Source of the DNA: Athripsodes cinereus
Lineage: Eukaryota > Arthropoda > Insecta > Trichoptera > Leptoceridae
Direction: 5' to 3'
Assembly (NCBI GenBank): GCA_947579605.1
Contig: OX388307.1
Coordinates: 26,575,237 to 26,639,236, forward strand
DNA: 64,000 nt
Shown one piece after another: positions 11,601-22,248 of the stretch. The position numbers and the translations under genes were made by a program. The notes beneath the pieces were generated by a model. It was not told the DNA's origin. It searched no databases and saw only the letters and a list, made by a program, of their open reading frames with translations. The stretch's first letter is position 1, and each line of letters begins with the position of its first letter.

Positions 11601-11664
11601 ATTCAGTACAAATATTCTAAAATATCAAAATTTCGACTCAATGTTAAGAATGATAATAATAATG

Positions 11665-11756
11665 GACAATTCAAACAGATAGAGCTAGTCCCAAATTGGG
11701 ATATGGATTTTGTATTATGGGTAGTAAGGCGACGATATACAATATATAATCCGTTA
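11665..11756 (-). mobile_element. SINE-C, first half (interrupted)
   Basis: Reverse complement of the SINE-C body (AGCTAGTCCCAAATTGGG, AGGCGACGATATACAA). It stops where a CR1-like tail begins and resumes at 12291. Confidence 0.75.
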
Positions 11757-12290
11757 CAGTCCGTTTACAGTCCGTCAATATACAGTCCGTTTTTAATGCG
11801 GCTGCACGTTTCATTTATCAACTGAATCGCTCCTCACACATATCTGCCACCCTTCAATCTCTTCACTGGCTCAGATGCCCGGAGAGAGTTGAATTTAAAG
11901 TGTGTTTGACAGTATTTAAGGCACTTCATGCTATGGCCCCAGAATATATCATGGAACTCTGTGGTAGACAGGCGTTAAGTCATAGACAGACAACACTTAA
12001 GTCTTGTCAAGATATAACAACTAAATTGGAGGTGACCAGTACTGTATCGAAACCAGTGTACGTGGAGCGTGCTTTTGCAATATCTGCACCTGTAGTCTGG
12101 AACAGGCTTCCACAAACGATCAGAGAAACGCAGGACATATCTCGTTTCAAGAACCAACTGAAAACTTATCTATTCAAGAAATCTCACGGAATAATTCAAG
12201 CACAACCTTAGTTAGCAAAGAGCGCCCTTGAGGTGGATTTTTTTCACAAAACGGCGCTTTACAAATCATCCAAATAATAATAATAATAAT
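11757..12290 (+). pseudogene. CR1-like LINE 3' end inserted in a SINE-C
   Basis: One open frame runs from about 11786 to the stop at 12209-12211. It encodes the C-terminus typical of CR1/L2-like RT proteins: FNAAARFIYQLNRS, LQSLHWLRCPERVEFKVCL, VFKALHAMAPEYIMELCG, then VERAFAISAPVVWNRLPQT and FKNQLKTYLFKKSHG. After the stop comes the conserved family end GCCCTTGAGGTGG, then ACGGCGCTTTACAAATCATC, then an ATA repeat tail. The RT core is lost by 5' truncation. Three ACAGTCCGT units at the 5' edge look like repeat debris from the insertion. No frameshift is seen, so it is relatively young. Confidence 0.85.
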
Positions 12291-12390
12291 ACTCTGAACA
12301 TAATAGATAGACATGTAACACCTAGATCCAGGACAATTTAAAAAAGCCATCTTTTATCTTGCCCTGGCCAGGAATTGAACCCTGAGAAAA
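12291..12390 (-). mobile_element. SINE-C, second half (resumed)
   Basis: Continues the SINE-C interrupted at 11756: ACATGTAACACCTAGATCCA, then the degraded B box region GCCAGGAATTGAACCCTGAG. The A-box end is missing. Confidence 0.75.
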
Positions 12391-13040
12391 TTTAGTTTTA
12401 CTTTAAATTTGATTTAAGTTTAATTTAATTTTCTCATACCTTCAAATATCATACATAATATTTGTTTTATTTTTCATTAAATAAGTTTATTGTAATTTCA
12501 CCTTTCTTATGTTTGCTTGAGTGATAAGAATTCATAAAGTGGAATATTTCACATGATTTAATGTAATGTCTTGGAACTGTAGAGGATATAACATTAACAC
12601 TGTAGAGGACACAACATTTACGAACGAACTTGAATGTTTTATGGGAAATAAAATATCTATTTAGATTACACGTGGTAGACGAAAAAGGTAAGGGTCCTTT
12701 CAATATCACCAAACCTAAAAATAAATACCCAATTAATACATTTTAGGATAAAACCATGTTCTTTTACATTGGGTAACCGTAAGGTTCTCTCTTTGGGTTC
12801 CGTAATATAAAAGATCCATTAAAGTATTCGATACGAACAATTCTTGATACGTTAAATCAGTGTGTGTGATAATGCCTCTCTATAGGTGCTGGGGATTCAA
12901 GGAGGAAGGTTGAAAACTCGGAGACAAGGTGGCTGTGGTAAACAAATTAAAATTAGTGAGGTAAAAAAATATGTGGAGCACTCGGCAAGGAATTTCCTGT
13001 AAAATGCAGATGTTAGAAAGAATAAATATGTTTAAATCTA
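12391..13040. other. A+T-rich stretch, nothing assigned
   Basis: An 81-codon reverse frame (12467-12712) is not recognisable. Confidence 0.5.
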
Positions 13041-13085
13041 CTTTGGGTTAGTTGGAAGATATCGGGCCTCAGCGATAAACTTTTA
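13041..13085 (+). mobile_element. SINE-B fragment fused to SINE-A
   Basis: GGTTAGTTGGAAGATATCGG and AGCGATAAACT match the SINE-B core (compare 21850). The copy stops after about 45 bp and SINE-A sequence follows with no spacer. Confidence 0.6.
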
Positions 13086-13140
13086 TTTTTTGTTAACATG
13101 GAGAGGACGGCCTGCATGCTTGTGCCGAGATGGTGTATAT
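13086..13140 (+). mobile_element. SINE-A fragment downstream of SINE-B
   Basis: TGTTAACATGGAGAGGACGG and CCTGCATGCTTG match the middle of SINE-A (compare 35942-35970). Confidence 0.6.
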
Positions 13141-13849
13141 TTTTTCCAAATATTTGAAATAAAATGAAGAAATTGGGTATGTTCTCAAATAGTTACACCA
13201 TACTGAAAATTATGAGAACAAAAAGGTCATGTAGAATTTAAAATTTTAAACTAGAAAAAAATATCACACTAGATACCTACGTTTTTGTGGTGGTAAAAGA
13301 TTTTGGCTATTTCAATATTTAGGTGATCGAAATGAGGTTGAAAACCTACGCATTAGATCGTTAGATGAATATCAAAGACGTATTTAGATTGTAGACTACC
13401 TTATATTCTTATTATTATTATTTACATTAAAATTCTTAAACTTAATTAGATTTTACTAAGAGATTTTGTCTCATTCTCACCTCTTTGGTAGTTCGAGGGT
13501 ACGTAATATTATTTGACACAGTATTTTATTAAGATTAGCAATTTCCATGACGGTGCTTATACGATATCAAAATTTGAATTAGATGTAAGCATGATTCAAA
13601 GTTTTTACCAAAGGTTTTTATTTATAAAATCATTTCAATTGAAAATATTCATGTTGGGAATGAAAATTCAAGGTTTATATTATTACCAAGAGAATTTGAG
13701 GGTTTATTGAATACACACATTTACTGGTATAAAATCATAAGTACAAGGCGAACAATTGTACAGTTGTGCCGGCTGTTTCTATAGAAAATTGAATGAAAAA
13801 AACATAAACGGTAAAAATGAACCTTTAATATTGTGCATTTTATTTAAGT
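13141..13849. other. A+T-rich stretch, nothing assigned
   Basis: A 65-codon forward frame at 13513-13710 shows no recognisable domain. Confidence 0.5.
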
Positions 13850-13935
13850 AAGTCCCCGGTGAAGAATAGGTTTCTCACTCTTTTCCAAAAGTTTTCGAGT
13901 GCCCGAATAAGATATTTTACAGCTTTTAGCGATAA
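13850..13935 (+). mobile_element. SINE-A 5' fragment
   Basis: CCCCGGTGAAGAATAGGTTT, CTCACTCTTTTCC and AGTTTTCGAGTGCCCG match the SINE-A 5' half. Confidence 0.7.
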
Positions 13936-14027
13936 AGTACCCGTTCTGAAAACACTGTTTTTTATTAGCACGGACGATTACGTAGTTCCCCAGATGGGAC
14001 ATAGAACACGCAACTACCTGTCAAAAT

Positions 14028-14338
14028 TAGTGATGTAACGAATATTCGTATTCGCATTCGCATTCGCGAATAGTCCCAGATTTCAAAGTATTCGTATTCG
14101 CACAAAAGTATGCGAATGTTTTGCGAATATTATTTTGGTAATAAAGTATCAGATATTCGGTAAAAGTACCGAATACTTACCCGGTACAATGTGCAAAAAG
14201 GTACTGCAAGAAAATATTCTTTAAGAAAACTGAGGAGCTTTGAAATATTTTAAAATCCTTTACCATTTTGAAAATTTGAGACCGGGGGGGGGTTAGAAAT
14301 TCGCAAATATCCAAAATCACAAATTCGTTAAATCAGTA
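14028..14338. mobile_element. hAT-type MITE, family H1, 311 bp
   Basis: The ends are TAGTGATGTAACGAA and, inverted, TTCGTTAAATCAGTA. A perfect 8-bp duplication GTCAAAAT flanks the element at 14020-14027 and 14339-14346. The ends hold clustered ATTCGC/TTCGCA hexamers in both orientations. The interior (TATTTTGGTAATAAAGTATC to ACCGAATACTTACCC) matches the split copy at 59884-62766 and gives its uninterrupted reference. It has no coding capacity. Established knowledge: 8-bp duplications, short inverted ends and subterminal motif clusters are hAT hallmarks. Confidence 0.9.
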
Positions 14339-14346
14339 GTCAAAAT

Positions 14347-15022
14347 ATCTTAGCTTTAGGTGAATAAATTGTTTTCATAACAAGCACTTTGTATTAAAAT
14401 AAAAGTTTACAGAATGTATTTTTATCGATGTAATCAATGTGAAAAAAAAGCTTAAGTAAATAAAACTTGTGATCGTTGTCTCAATTTTGGTAGGAAAACA
14501 ATCGGATTTATTTTATTAGATTCTGTGAATTTATTGCCAACAATTACCAAGATAATGACAGGAAATTTGTCACATGAGGTGAAAAACTTTCACCCATTTG
14601 TCGGGAATATTAATATAAATGTAGGACTTGAGACTTGAATTAATTATTATAAGCCGTACGACCATTAGCAATATCAATATAAACTGGTTGTGATATATTA
14701 GGTACACATTTGTACGCATCAAGATCTTACATTGCAACAAAACTATTTAGAAAGGTATTTTATTACACGAGTCGCTAAGAAGAAAGTATAATAATACGAA
14801 GAGAAAGTAATGGTACTTGCGAAATAATAAAAAAGTAAAAAATCAGCTGTTACGGCACGAAACACTTTAAAAGAAAATTTTTCTCATTCATAATTTTCTT
14901 CACATATTTTCCATTTCTCACTTCAATATGGTGTGTGCATGTGTTGGTGTGTAAAATATCAGTAACTGAATGCGCATAACAATCTCCTCAATCTAAGAAA
15001 CTTTAATAATATATTATCAAGT
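14347..15022. other. A+T-rich stretch, nothing assigned
   Basis: No coding or repeat feature recognised. Confidence 0.5.
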
Positions 15023-15299
15023 TTGTATGTTGAGGTCAAAAGGGCGAGCTTGCCAACCGATCCCAACAAATTGGGTGAGGGGGAAAAAAAGGACCATTTC
15101 CTTGAATATTATGGAAATGGGCGTCATGTCGTCATGGACTATTGTTGTGGTGATTTTAGAGAAGATGGAAGCTTCTTTTCTAAAAGATTTCAAGATGAAA
15201 GAGGGCTTGGGTTTTTATATCAATTTATTCCGATATTTGAAAACCAAATGGATATGTAGTCAAATAGCTACGGATGTGAGTACGTTGACAAACTTTTAG
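15023..15299 (+). other. Unidentified overlapping open frames
   Basis: Two frames stay open together: 15023-15259 (78 codons) and 15027-15299 (90 codons). The opening segment is richer in G than its surroundings and reads KRASLPTDPNKLGEGEKKD in one frame and GRACQPIPTNWVRGKK in the other. I recognise neither. It may be a worn transposon coding fragment. No splice signals, tail or inverted ends were found. Confidence 0.25.
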
Positions 15300-15567
15300 C
15301 CATTGAATTTGATATAATGTTTCCTTGTCACGTACATATTAACAAGTTAAATATACCTTAATTATGAAACTTAAACCTCCTCGTTTTTAGGAGTTTCATT
15401 ACGTTTAATTTAAAGCAATTTGTCAGCCTTGGGAATAATACTAATTATAAAGTAAGTGCTTTGGGATTTTAATGCATAAATATAAGAAGTACCTTATGTT
15501 CTTAAAGATATTGATTTGATTTCAACGAAATGATACACGTAGCGAAATAATCTCTGCTGGCATTTAC

Positions 15568-15825
15568 ATGAATTGTCTTGTCCAGATTCAGCCAAATTCT
15601 TCTTATGGCTTATACGTGACTGGTTTACTGTCGCTTGGCATATTAAATTACTACGAAGATTCAATAATGGATGACATTTTTCATCAAAATCCGAGTAAAT
15701 TATTCAAGAAAAGCTCTAAATCTTTTCAAGCCTATGTTGGTTTTCTCACAAGCATAATCAATCTCTCGAATGTTTTAGATGAACCGTACTACATCAGCAA
15801 AAATACTAACAGAGCTACGGCTTGA
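15568..15825 (+). CDS. Hypothetical 85-codon ORF followed by a hairpin
   Basis: Starts at ATG 15568 and stops at 15823-15825. The translation has mixed, protein-like composition (VQIQPNSSYGLYVTGLLSLG near the start, MDDIFHQNPSKLFKKSSKSF in the middle) rather than the F/Y/K strings of chance frames here. No domain is recognised. There are one possible hydrophobic stretch at residues 13-27 and no cysteine cluster. The stop lies inside the left arm of the hairpin at 15815-15859. It could be a fragment of an old gene or virus-like insertion, or chance. Confidence 0.25.
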   Translation: MNCLVQIQPNSSYGLYVTGLLSLGILNYYEDSIMDDIFHQNPSKLFKKSSKSFQAYVGFLTSIINLSNVLDEPYYISKNTNRATA

Positions 15826-15859
15826 ATAAAATAATATGATTATTTTTTTCAAGCCGTAG
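15815..15859. repeat. Perfect 12-bp hairpin arms around an A+T loop
   Basis: CTACGGCTTGAA and its exact complement TTCAAGCCGTAG flank an A+T spacer that itself pairs in part (AAATAAT with ATTATTT). Confidence 0.7.
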
Positions 15860-18094
15860 AAAATAATAAGTTATTGACACAGAATAATCTTATCAAACTA
15901 TTTTGAAACAAAATAAGTTGACAATATAATTTTGCTTCTGGGAACAACATGGAAGATAATTGATAATGTCAATATTTTTTTTCAAAAAATCAATCAGTAA
16001 AAATAAAGTGAAATTGGTAATTATGAATGATGACCTTTATTGATGTTGAGTTCGAAATATGACTATCAAACTATTAAAACAATTTTATGCTTAATTATAA
16101 TTGATTCGTTTACTCAAAACTTTCAATAAAAAATATATCAACTTTTAATTTTTTATAGGTATTTTACAATTTATTCAAGTTTTTTCAGGTATCAGTTTCA
16201 AACAAAGGAGTTTCTGTAACAAATTTTCCTTCAAAGGATGTCAAAGAGTTTCTGAGAAATTTTCACATAACTTTCGTTTCATATTTCAATATAAGAGAAA
16301 AGTAATCAATATTTCTAGTGATTTATGTAATACATATTTCACCCACGGCTGTACCTAACAGTTCTACATGGAGGTAACTACTTTTATGGCACACTGCCAC
16401 GAACTGTCACGTCTGGTATTGTCACCAAATGAACATAAAGGGTGATTGTTAGTATTATGCAAACTAAGGTAACCAAATCGAACAGAAAACTGTATTTTTA
16501 GCTGGTATTTGGCCTCCTTTGTGTATTTTTTCGCAGAATTTGGCCATAAATTTAGTTTACAAATATAAATCCGAGCAAGTCCAAAAAAGGTAGATTTTGC
16601 TACATTTTCTCACCATAAGATTTCATCATACTAAATATACTTTTATTTTAAAGAATACTTAACAAAAAAACATTTATAAGTTTTGGGTAATATTAACAGG
16701 AATTAATTTTATATAACTGTTTTTTGTATTTTTTCAAATGAACTTAGTACACGTTCACCTTTTTTATCTCTTCTATTTAAATCTGGTCACCCCGCAAGTC
16801 GTCTCTATAAATGTTTACATTTTACTAAACATATCTTCCTAGATAATTGTCACGATACGCTAGACTGCATATTAAATGATTCATATCAAATGGTCAGGTG
16901 TTATCAACGTTAATGAGGTAGAAATAATATAAAACGAGTAAACTCATTTATGTGCAGTAGATTCAAAACAATTGTAGTAACTTCAATAGGTATATTTTTT
17001 TCTTACTTGTAATGTAACATAATTGTAATATATTAAAAAAAAATCGTAATAAACATGCAGAAGAATGCCATACTGATGATAAATAACTTTAAATATTTCA
17101 GTTGTTATGAATGCACTTTTAAGAAATGAATCTTTCATTAAGCTATTTTGTGCCAATTGAATCCCCTTTTCAATATTTCAATACTCTGAAATTGAACATA
17201 TAAAGACGATGTATTGTAAAATATAGACACATTTTGACAATTTCAATCTTCTAAGTATTAGTGTATCACTATTTTTTTTTTTTTTTAAATTTAACCTTCA
17301 CCTTGAAGATATTAACATTTTTCTTAATTTAGATATTTTAAATTAGAATTAACCTAGAACAGAAACTTTTAGACTGGCTGAAAAAATAACAATGTTGAGA
17401 CTTAGTGCGGAACATTTTTGATAATATAAATGAGAAGATATAAGATAAGAGAATGAGACGCAAGGAACGTGGATTGTTGCCAAAATTATGAAGACAAAGC
17501 TTCATACTTACTTGTGAAAAACAAAATGCCTGAAAGTATTTTTTTAGCGAAAGCTTCTACAAAAGTATTATTATATTATAATACGTCACTATTAATTAAT
17601 TCATATTAAATGATTTTGGTAAAATATTTCATTTATGATGATGTCGGCCGAGTTTTAGCATACGGCAAAAGTCGACTTTTTATTTATATAACCTTTTTTA
17701 CGGAATTCATTATGGATGTAATAATATGTGTTGTATAAGAATTTTTTTTTTAACATTTTGTATTACTGTATTGTAAAAAAGGAGATTCATAATAATACAC
17801 AAAGGAATAAATATCTAAGACTATTGAATACAAATAATATGAGTATAGAAATATTGTTAGGAGGTTAATGTGTAATGTGAGTTTTAAATAATTTCACTGG
17901 ATTTTAATTTCACGATGACTTTGATTGTTATTAACATGAACATTAAATAAAAAGCGTTATTTTTAATGAAATAAAAATATAATAAAAAAACACTGTTTGA
18001 TTTCCACTACGTTAGATTTTAATTAACTTTGATTAACGTTTTTGCCTTTGCTTGTAGGCATCTTTAGGAAACTATTATTATTAAAACCCGAATT
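15860..18094. other. 2.2-kb A+T-rich stretch, nothing assigned
   Basis: Contains homopolymer runs (for example poly-T near 17272-17286) and a slightly GC-richer piece near 16330-16450. Nothing is assignable. Confidence 0.5.
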
Positions 18095-18345
18095 TCAATA
18101 CTGAAGGAAAATTATATAAGTTATTTCAAATTTTATGAACCTTAAAGTGCACATTTTACACGTTTGAAAGTGCAGATTTACTGTCATGTATAAATAAAAA
18201 AAAATATAAAAAATTATAATCGTTGTTGCTAGTGGCGTTTTTAAAAAATGAAGGAAAATATAAAAAAATATCATTAATTATATAAACCCTTAAGTGCACA
18301 TATTATTACAGGTTTCAAAGTGCTAATTTAACTTGAGTTTTACTT
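18095..18345 (+). repeat. Diverged direct duplication, about 85 bp twice
   Basis: The block GAAGGAAAAT...CTTAAAGTGCACAT...GAAAGTGCAGATTTA at about 18100-18180 recurs at 18247-18330 with substitutions and small indels. It looks like an old local duplication. Confidence 0.55.
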
Positions 18346-18884
18346 TAATATGAAGTAAGTGAAAATAAAGCCTTCACTAATACTTCGTTATAACAAATAT
18401 ATTTTTTCCAGTGTCACTTTTCAATCTTTTAAGTCGAATTAAAAAGTCTTCACATTTTTTATAAAGTAGGTTAATGTTGTAAAAATAATTATATAAGATT
18501 TCGTACATATGACGATATTATTCCTTTCATACATGAAATATTGTAGTACAAACATATTAAAGTGGATGTATCCTTAGGATGCTGTTAGATACAAAAAGTG
18601 GCAAATAAATCCATCCATTACTATCGGGTAAAATGCCATTTTGAATAATGAAGATCCATTTAACAAAACAATGCCCCGTGTTTTGTAACAAAGCGAGTGT
18701 AGTAGCAGTAAGAGTATGTTAACGTGTTGAGAAATTTGTCGATGTCAAAGGGTACCAAGTACTCATGTAACATGTATAATTTATAATAATATTGTGGATG
18801 AAATATCCAATACGGAAGAGATTTGCTCACAACTTGAAATGAAAGGATGAAGAATGTATTTTTAGTATTATATATTATCAAATT
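18346..18884. other. A+T-rich stretch, nothing assigned
   Basis: A 121-codon reverse frame (18660-19025) overlaps SINE-A remnants and is aromatic-rich. I do not accept it as a gene. Confidence 0.5.
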
Positions 18885-18965
18885 TATTTTTGTTCCGTGA
18901 AGTTTCCGGCACAAAATTGGTCTCCATTCTTTTCCGTAAGTTTTCGAGTGTTCCGTAAAAAGTAA
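18885..18965 (+). mobile_element. SINE-A 5' fragment
   Basis: CCGTGAAGTTTCCGGCACAA, ATTGGTCTCCATTC and GTAAGTTTTCGAGTGTTCCG align with the SINE-A 5' half. It points head-on towards the split SINE-A that follows. Confidence 0.7.
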
Positions 18966-19020
18966 GTAGTTGTAAAACATGACGAATAAGGCATTTAAAA
19001 TCCATTGTATATTCTCATAG

Positions 19021-19061
19021 CACACAGGTGGATAGCCAGCAGATCAATTGCATTTCTTCTT
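19021..19061 (-). mobile_element. SINE-A 3' part, interrupted by RTE-2
   Basis: GGTGGATAGCCAGCAGATCA is the reverse complement of the SINE-A 3' region. It stops at the AAG-repeat tail of the RTE-2 copy. The SINE-A 5' part appears again beyond 19450. Confidence 0.7.
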
Positions 19062-19443
19062 CTTCTTTAAGTGCCCTGTCGGGTCCCCCCAACGTTGGCG
19101 ATCACCTCGGCGAACTTGACCCTGTCCTGCGCCGCTCGAAACAGCTCCTCCACACTTCGGATGCCGGTCGGTCCACTCCCTTATATTTCGCAGCCAGGAC
19201 ATCTGTCTCCTACCGGGTCTTCGGCGTCCCTCAATTTTCCCCTTCAATATCAATTGGAGAAGGTGGTATTTCTCCCCACGCAGCACATGACCCAGATGTG
19301 AAACCTTCCGAAGCTTGATAGTTGACAACAGCTCCCTGTCAGCTCTAGCTCGCCTCAGGACTTCGGTATTGGTTACCATGTCTGTCCAGGGAATTCTGAG
19401 CATTCTGCGATGGAGCCACATTTCAAATCCTTCCAGTCTGTTC
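19062..19443 (-). pseudogene. RTE-2 LINE, 3' terminal fragment with 4-bp duplication
   Basis: Reverse-strand reading gives FEMWLHRRMLRIPWTDMV, NTEVLRRARADRELLSTIK, a GHVLRGEKYHLLQLILKGKI block, GRRRPGRRQMSWLRNIREWT, then after a frameshift GIRSVEELFRAAQDRVKFAE and VIANVGG to a stop at 19067-19069. The shift is explained by a tandem GGTC duplication (plus-strand GGTCGGTC, 19166-19173). Removing four bases would join the frames. Otherwise the copy is well preserved. An AAGAAG tail ends it, and it sits inside a reverse SINE-A. RT and endonuclease domains are absent. Confidence 0.9.
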
Positions 19444-19449
19444 ATTGAG

Positions 19450-19560
19450 TTAAAAAAAATTAAGAAGTTTTTAATGTGATATTTTTTGAACGGGACATTC
19501 GAAAATTTACAGCAAAGAGTAGAAGACCTATTCTTCACTTGAGGTTCCACGGAAAACGTT
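19450..19560 (-). mobile_element. SINE-A 5' part, resumed after RTE-2
   Basis: ACATTCGAAAATTTACAGC, AGAAGACCTATTCTTCACTT and GGTTCCACGG are the reverse complement of the SINE-A 5' half. About 60-100 bp of the middle is missing between the two halves, apparently deleted. Confidence 0.7.
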
Positions 19561-19754
19561 GGTTTGACTAAATATTATTTTGCAAGTATCGTTATAACCA
19601 ACTGTAACCTGTAACAAAGCACAGAAGTTCGAAAACTACCTGGTTTAACCACGTGGGAAAAATTCTTAAGGTCAGCCGCGCGTTGAGTAAGAGTAATCGG
19701 CGTATTTGTTTGAAAAATGGCATGAATGTTGAGGAAACGAAGATATAACAATAT

Positions 19755-19830
19755 CATGTACAGCGTCCTCGAGGTGTTATGGTACAAAGATGGCGTTCTA
19801 AATGCTCTCCGTTTATTATTATTATTAGTA
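19755..19830 (+). mobile_element. CR1-like LINE 3' end, short copy
   Basis: GCGTCCTCGAGGTGTTATGG, then GATGGCGTTCTAAATGCTCT, then a TTA repeat. This is the diverged family end block described at 11757-12290. Confidence 0.5.
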
Positions 19831-21365
19831 CATAAAGATAGAATAATATGGCCTCACATTATCTCTGTTTACCTTACTCGGGATACGGTGTTAGGGTATA
19901 GTGTACCATAGAAATCATAAATTATATTTTTTATTATACTCACATCTTGCAGCCGCTCATTTTTCTTAGCTGCTAGAAACGAAGTAATGAAATACTACAA
20001 TGTACTGAATTTATCATAGAACAAACAATATAAAAGCTAAATAATACAATAAATAATAACAAAATAGCCAATAAAACTAATATGTTTGCGATATTATTTC
20101 ATTATTACTATATATGAGATTATAAATGTTCTTATTAATAATATCAGATTGAAAATCACTTATATTTGTCACAATCCAATGCTACTGCAATATTATTAGT
20201 TAGGTTTATTCCTTTCTAACTAAAAGTACATGTATTGTAATGTATCAATTACTATTGTTTTGAGGTAACACATAGTTTTACTAGATGAAATTTGATACAA
20301 ATGTATAGACATCGTAAATATTATTTGTTCAGTTTTTTTTCAGCATACACGCTTAAAGACTATTTAAATAGAAAGTTCAAATATTTGTTAAAAAATACGA
20401 ACTTATCATACCAACATCCTTAGTATTACAAACACTTTGCCATTAAATGGAAGAGAGAGAGCTTAACATTACAAATATTCAGGTTTGTTAGATGTGTTTT
20501 AAAACATATTTTTTCATGTTATATTCTGTTCAATAAATTTCGTTTAAAATAAATCCATTTAACAGAATCTTACTAGAATAATATTATTTGTACATGATTA
20601 ATCATTTATTTACAAATATCTTCTTTATTAAAATACATTGCTATCAAGTATATGTATTTAAAAAGCTGTAAAATTCCATATTTCCATAAAAAATATAATT
20701 GTACACTGTAGGTACTTTATGAAATGTATTATGATTTGAAAATCTCCAAACAGTAGGAAAGTGTTATTAGAAAAAAAATAAAATAAACAAGGAAAAAATT
20801 AACAGACTTTCCCGTAAAACAAATAATAATAATAATAATATGGTTGGGAATGGAACGTAACAATATAAATACATAGGTACCCAAAAATAACATCACGTCG
20901 AAAATATAAAGGGAAGATTATTTTTTAAGAGTCACCAATTTCAATCTAAATAATATCGTTTTTTTTTATTTCAACCGTAATGTATTTTTGAAATTACCAA
21001 AGGTCAAAATGGAGATATATTTTTTTGAAGTTGACATAAATAGACGTTACAGAATAACTTAAATTTGAAGATTAAAGTTACTAATGTGATTTATTTTCTC
21101 CCAAGTATCTCATTCTACATTTAAAGTTTTTCTTAAAATGAAAACGTACATTATGGAAATCAAAAGATGATACAGTAAAATATAAGCAGATACTCATTTT
21201 TACGAAATAGACAGATAAAACTTGTACCTAATATTTTTTTTTCATCACCCATGTTTTCAAAAAAAGTGAATTTGTAACGTTGGTACTAATATGAAATTTA
21301 AAATTTTATCTATTTCAATTTGTCTGTATCTAATCTATCACGGCATGTCCTGCAAGTACAAGTTT
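19831..21365. other. 1.5-kb A+T-rich stretch, nothing assigned
   Basis: Holds an AAT microsatellite at about 20822-20841. No gene or element is recognised. Confidence 0.5.
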
Positions 21366-21560
21366 CCTGAGTCAATAACACACTTTCACGTCACGTTCCC
21401 GCTCCGTTAACGTTCGAGTATAGACGAAGTTGCAAGCAAGTGTCAATTTCGTTGCTAAGATACACAATAGTTACGAAAATTAACACTTTGGCGCAACATC
21501 GTTTGCACCCGAACGCTAACGGAGCGGGAACGAGACGCGAAAGTGTGTTATTGACTCAGG
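21366..21560. mobile_element. 195-bp foldback MITE, family P, copy 1
   Basis: Ends CCTGAGTCAATAACACACTT and its inverted complement. The arms continue inward through GTTCCCGCTCCGTTA so that almost the whole element is one palindrome. A second copy at 54302-54496 has exactly the same length. It is much more G+C-rich than its surroundings. Flanks here show no clear target duplication. Confidence 0.85.
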
Positions 21561-21664
21561 CCTCTGGTCATTTCATTGTATCACATTCAAACGTAAGAGA
21601 ATCATTACAAATTTTATTAAAAGTTTACTTAAAACGCTGCAAAGCTATCTCATTGACTTAATCT

Positions 21665-21785
21665 ATCTATTTATACCATCACGGCATCTTTAATAAATGG
21701 GGTAGACAGCAGATTAATTCTATGTAATAAAAACGCAAGCCGTCCTTTATGTGCTAATAAAAATTAGCCATTCAGAATGAGTTGA
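21665..21785 (-). mobile_element. SINE-A 3' half
   Basis: ATACCATCACGGCATC, GGGGTAGACAGCAGATTAA and GCAAGCCGTCC match the reverse complement of the SINE-A 3' half. Confidence 0.75.
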
Positions 21786-21849
21786 AAATTGAATATGTTT
21801 TATGTCTTAAAATATGTGATGTACGAATTCAATGCTATTGCCTTATTTA

Positions 21850-21998
21850 AGTTATGGGTTAGTTGGAAGATATCGCGCTTCTGCGATAAACTCGCCCATT
21901 GCACAAATTTATTTGTCTGGTTCTACAATATTTATATTTTAATAATGTTTGTTTTTTTGTGCAATAAAGATTTTTATTATTATTATTATTATTTATTT
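21850..21998 (+). mobile_element. SINE-B-type element with ATT-repeat tail
   Basis: GGTTAGTTGGAAGATATCGC, TTCTGCGATAAACTCGCCC and TTGCACAAATTTATTTGTCT lead to GTGCAATAAAGATTTTTATT and an ATT repeat. The AATAAA just before the tail and the absence of Pol III boxes suggest it is the 3' end of a LINE rather than a true SINE. Other copies: 6784-6835, 13041-13085, 45405-45540, 59548-59690. Confidence 0.7.
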
Positions 21999-22109
21999 GA
22001 ATACTTGTCTTGTCTTTCTCCTTTTACTCGTCTTTTACACGACATTCGAAATCTCTCAAAAAAGTGAGATACATATTTATTGCCATGGTATAGATTTAAA
22101 GTAATGTAA

Positions 22110-22248
22110 CGACCTTTTTTCCGAGGAGCTCCCAGTAAAGAATTGGTCTCTCGCTCTTTTACGTAAGTTTTCGAATGTCCTTTACGGTTTGCATGTCTAT
22201 TACATGAAGCTGATCTGCTGGCTATCCCACTTGTGGGAAATTCCGTAA
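22110..22248 (+). mobile_element. SINE-A, internally deleted
   Basis: 5' part CCAGTAAAGAATTGGTCTCT and GTAAGTTTTCGAATGTCC, then a jump to GCATGTCTATTACATGAAGC and CTATCCCACTTGTGGGA. About 90 bp of the middle is missing. The 3' end reads CCGTAATGGT then short GAAG/TAG repeats. Confidence 0.8.

Noticed and set aside
11600..11665. Reverse-strand ATTGAGTCGAAATTTT as a fifth core
   Set aside because: The CTGAYRA half and stem II complementarity are not convincing.
18660..19025. 121-codon reverse-strand open frame
   Set aside because: Overlaps SINE-A remnants and reads as aromatic-rich noise.
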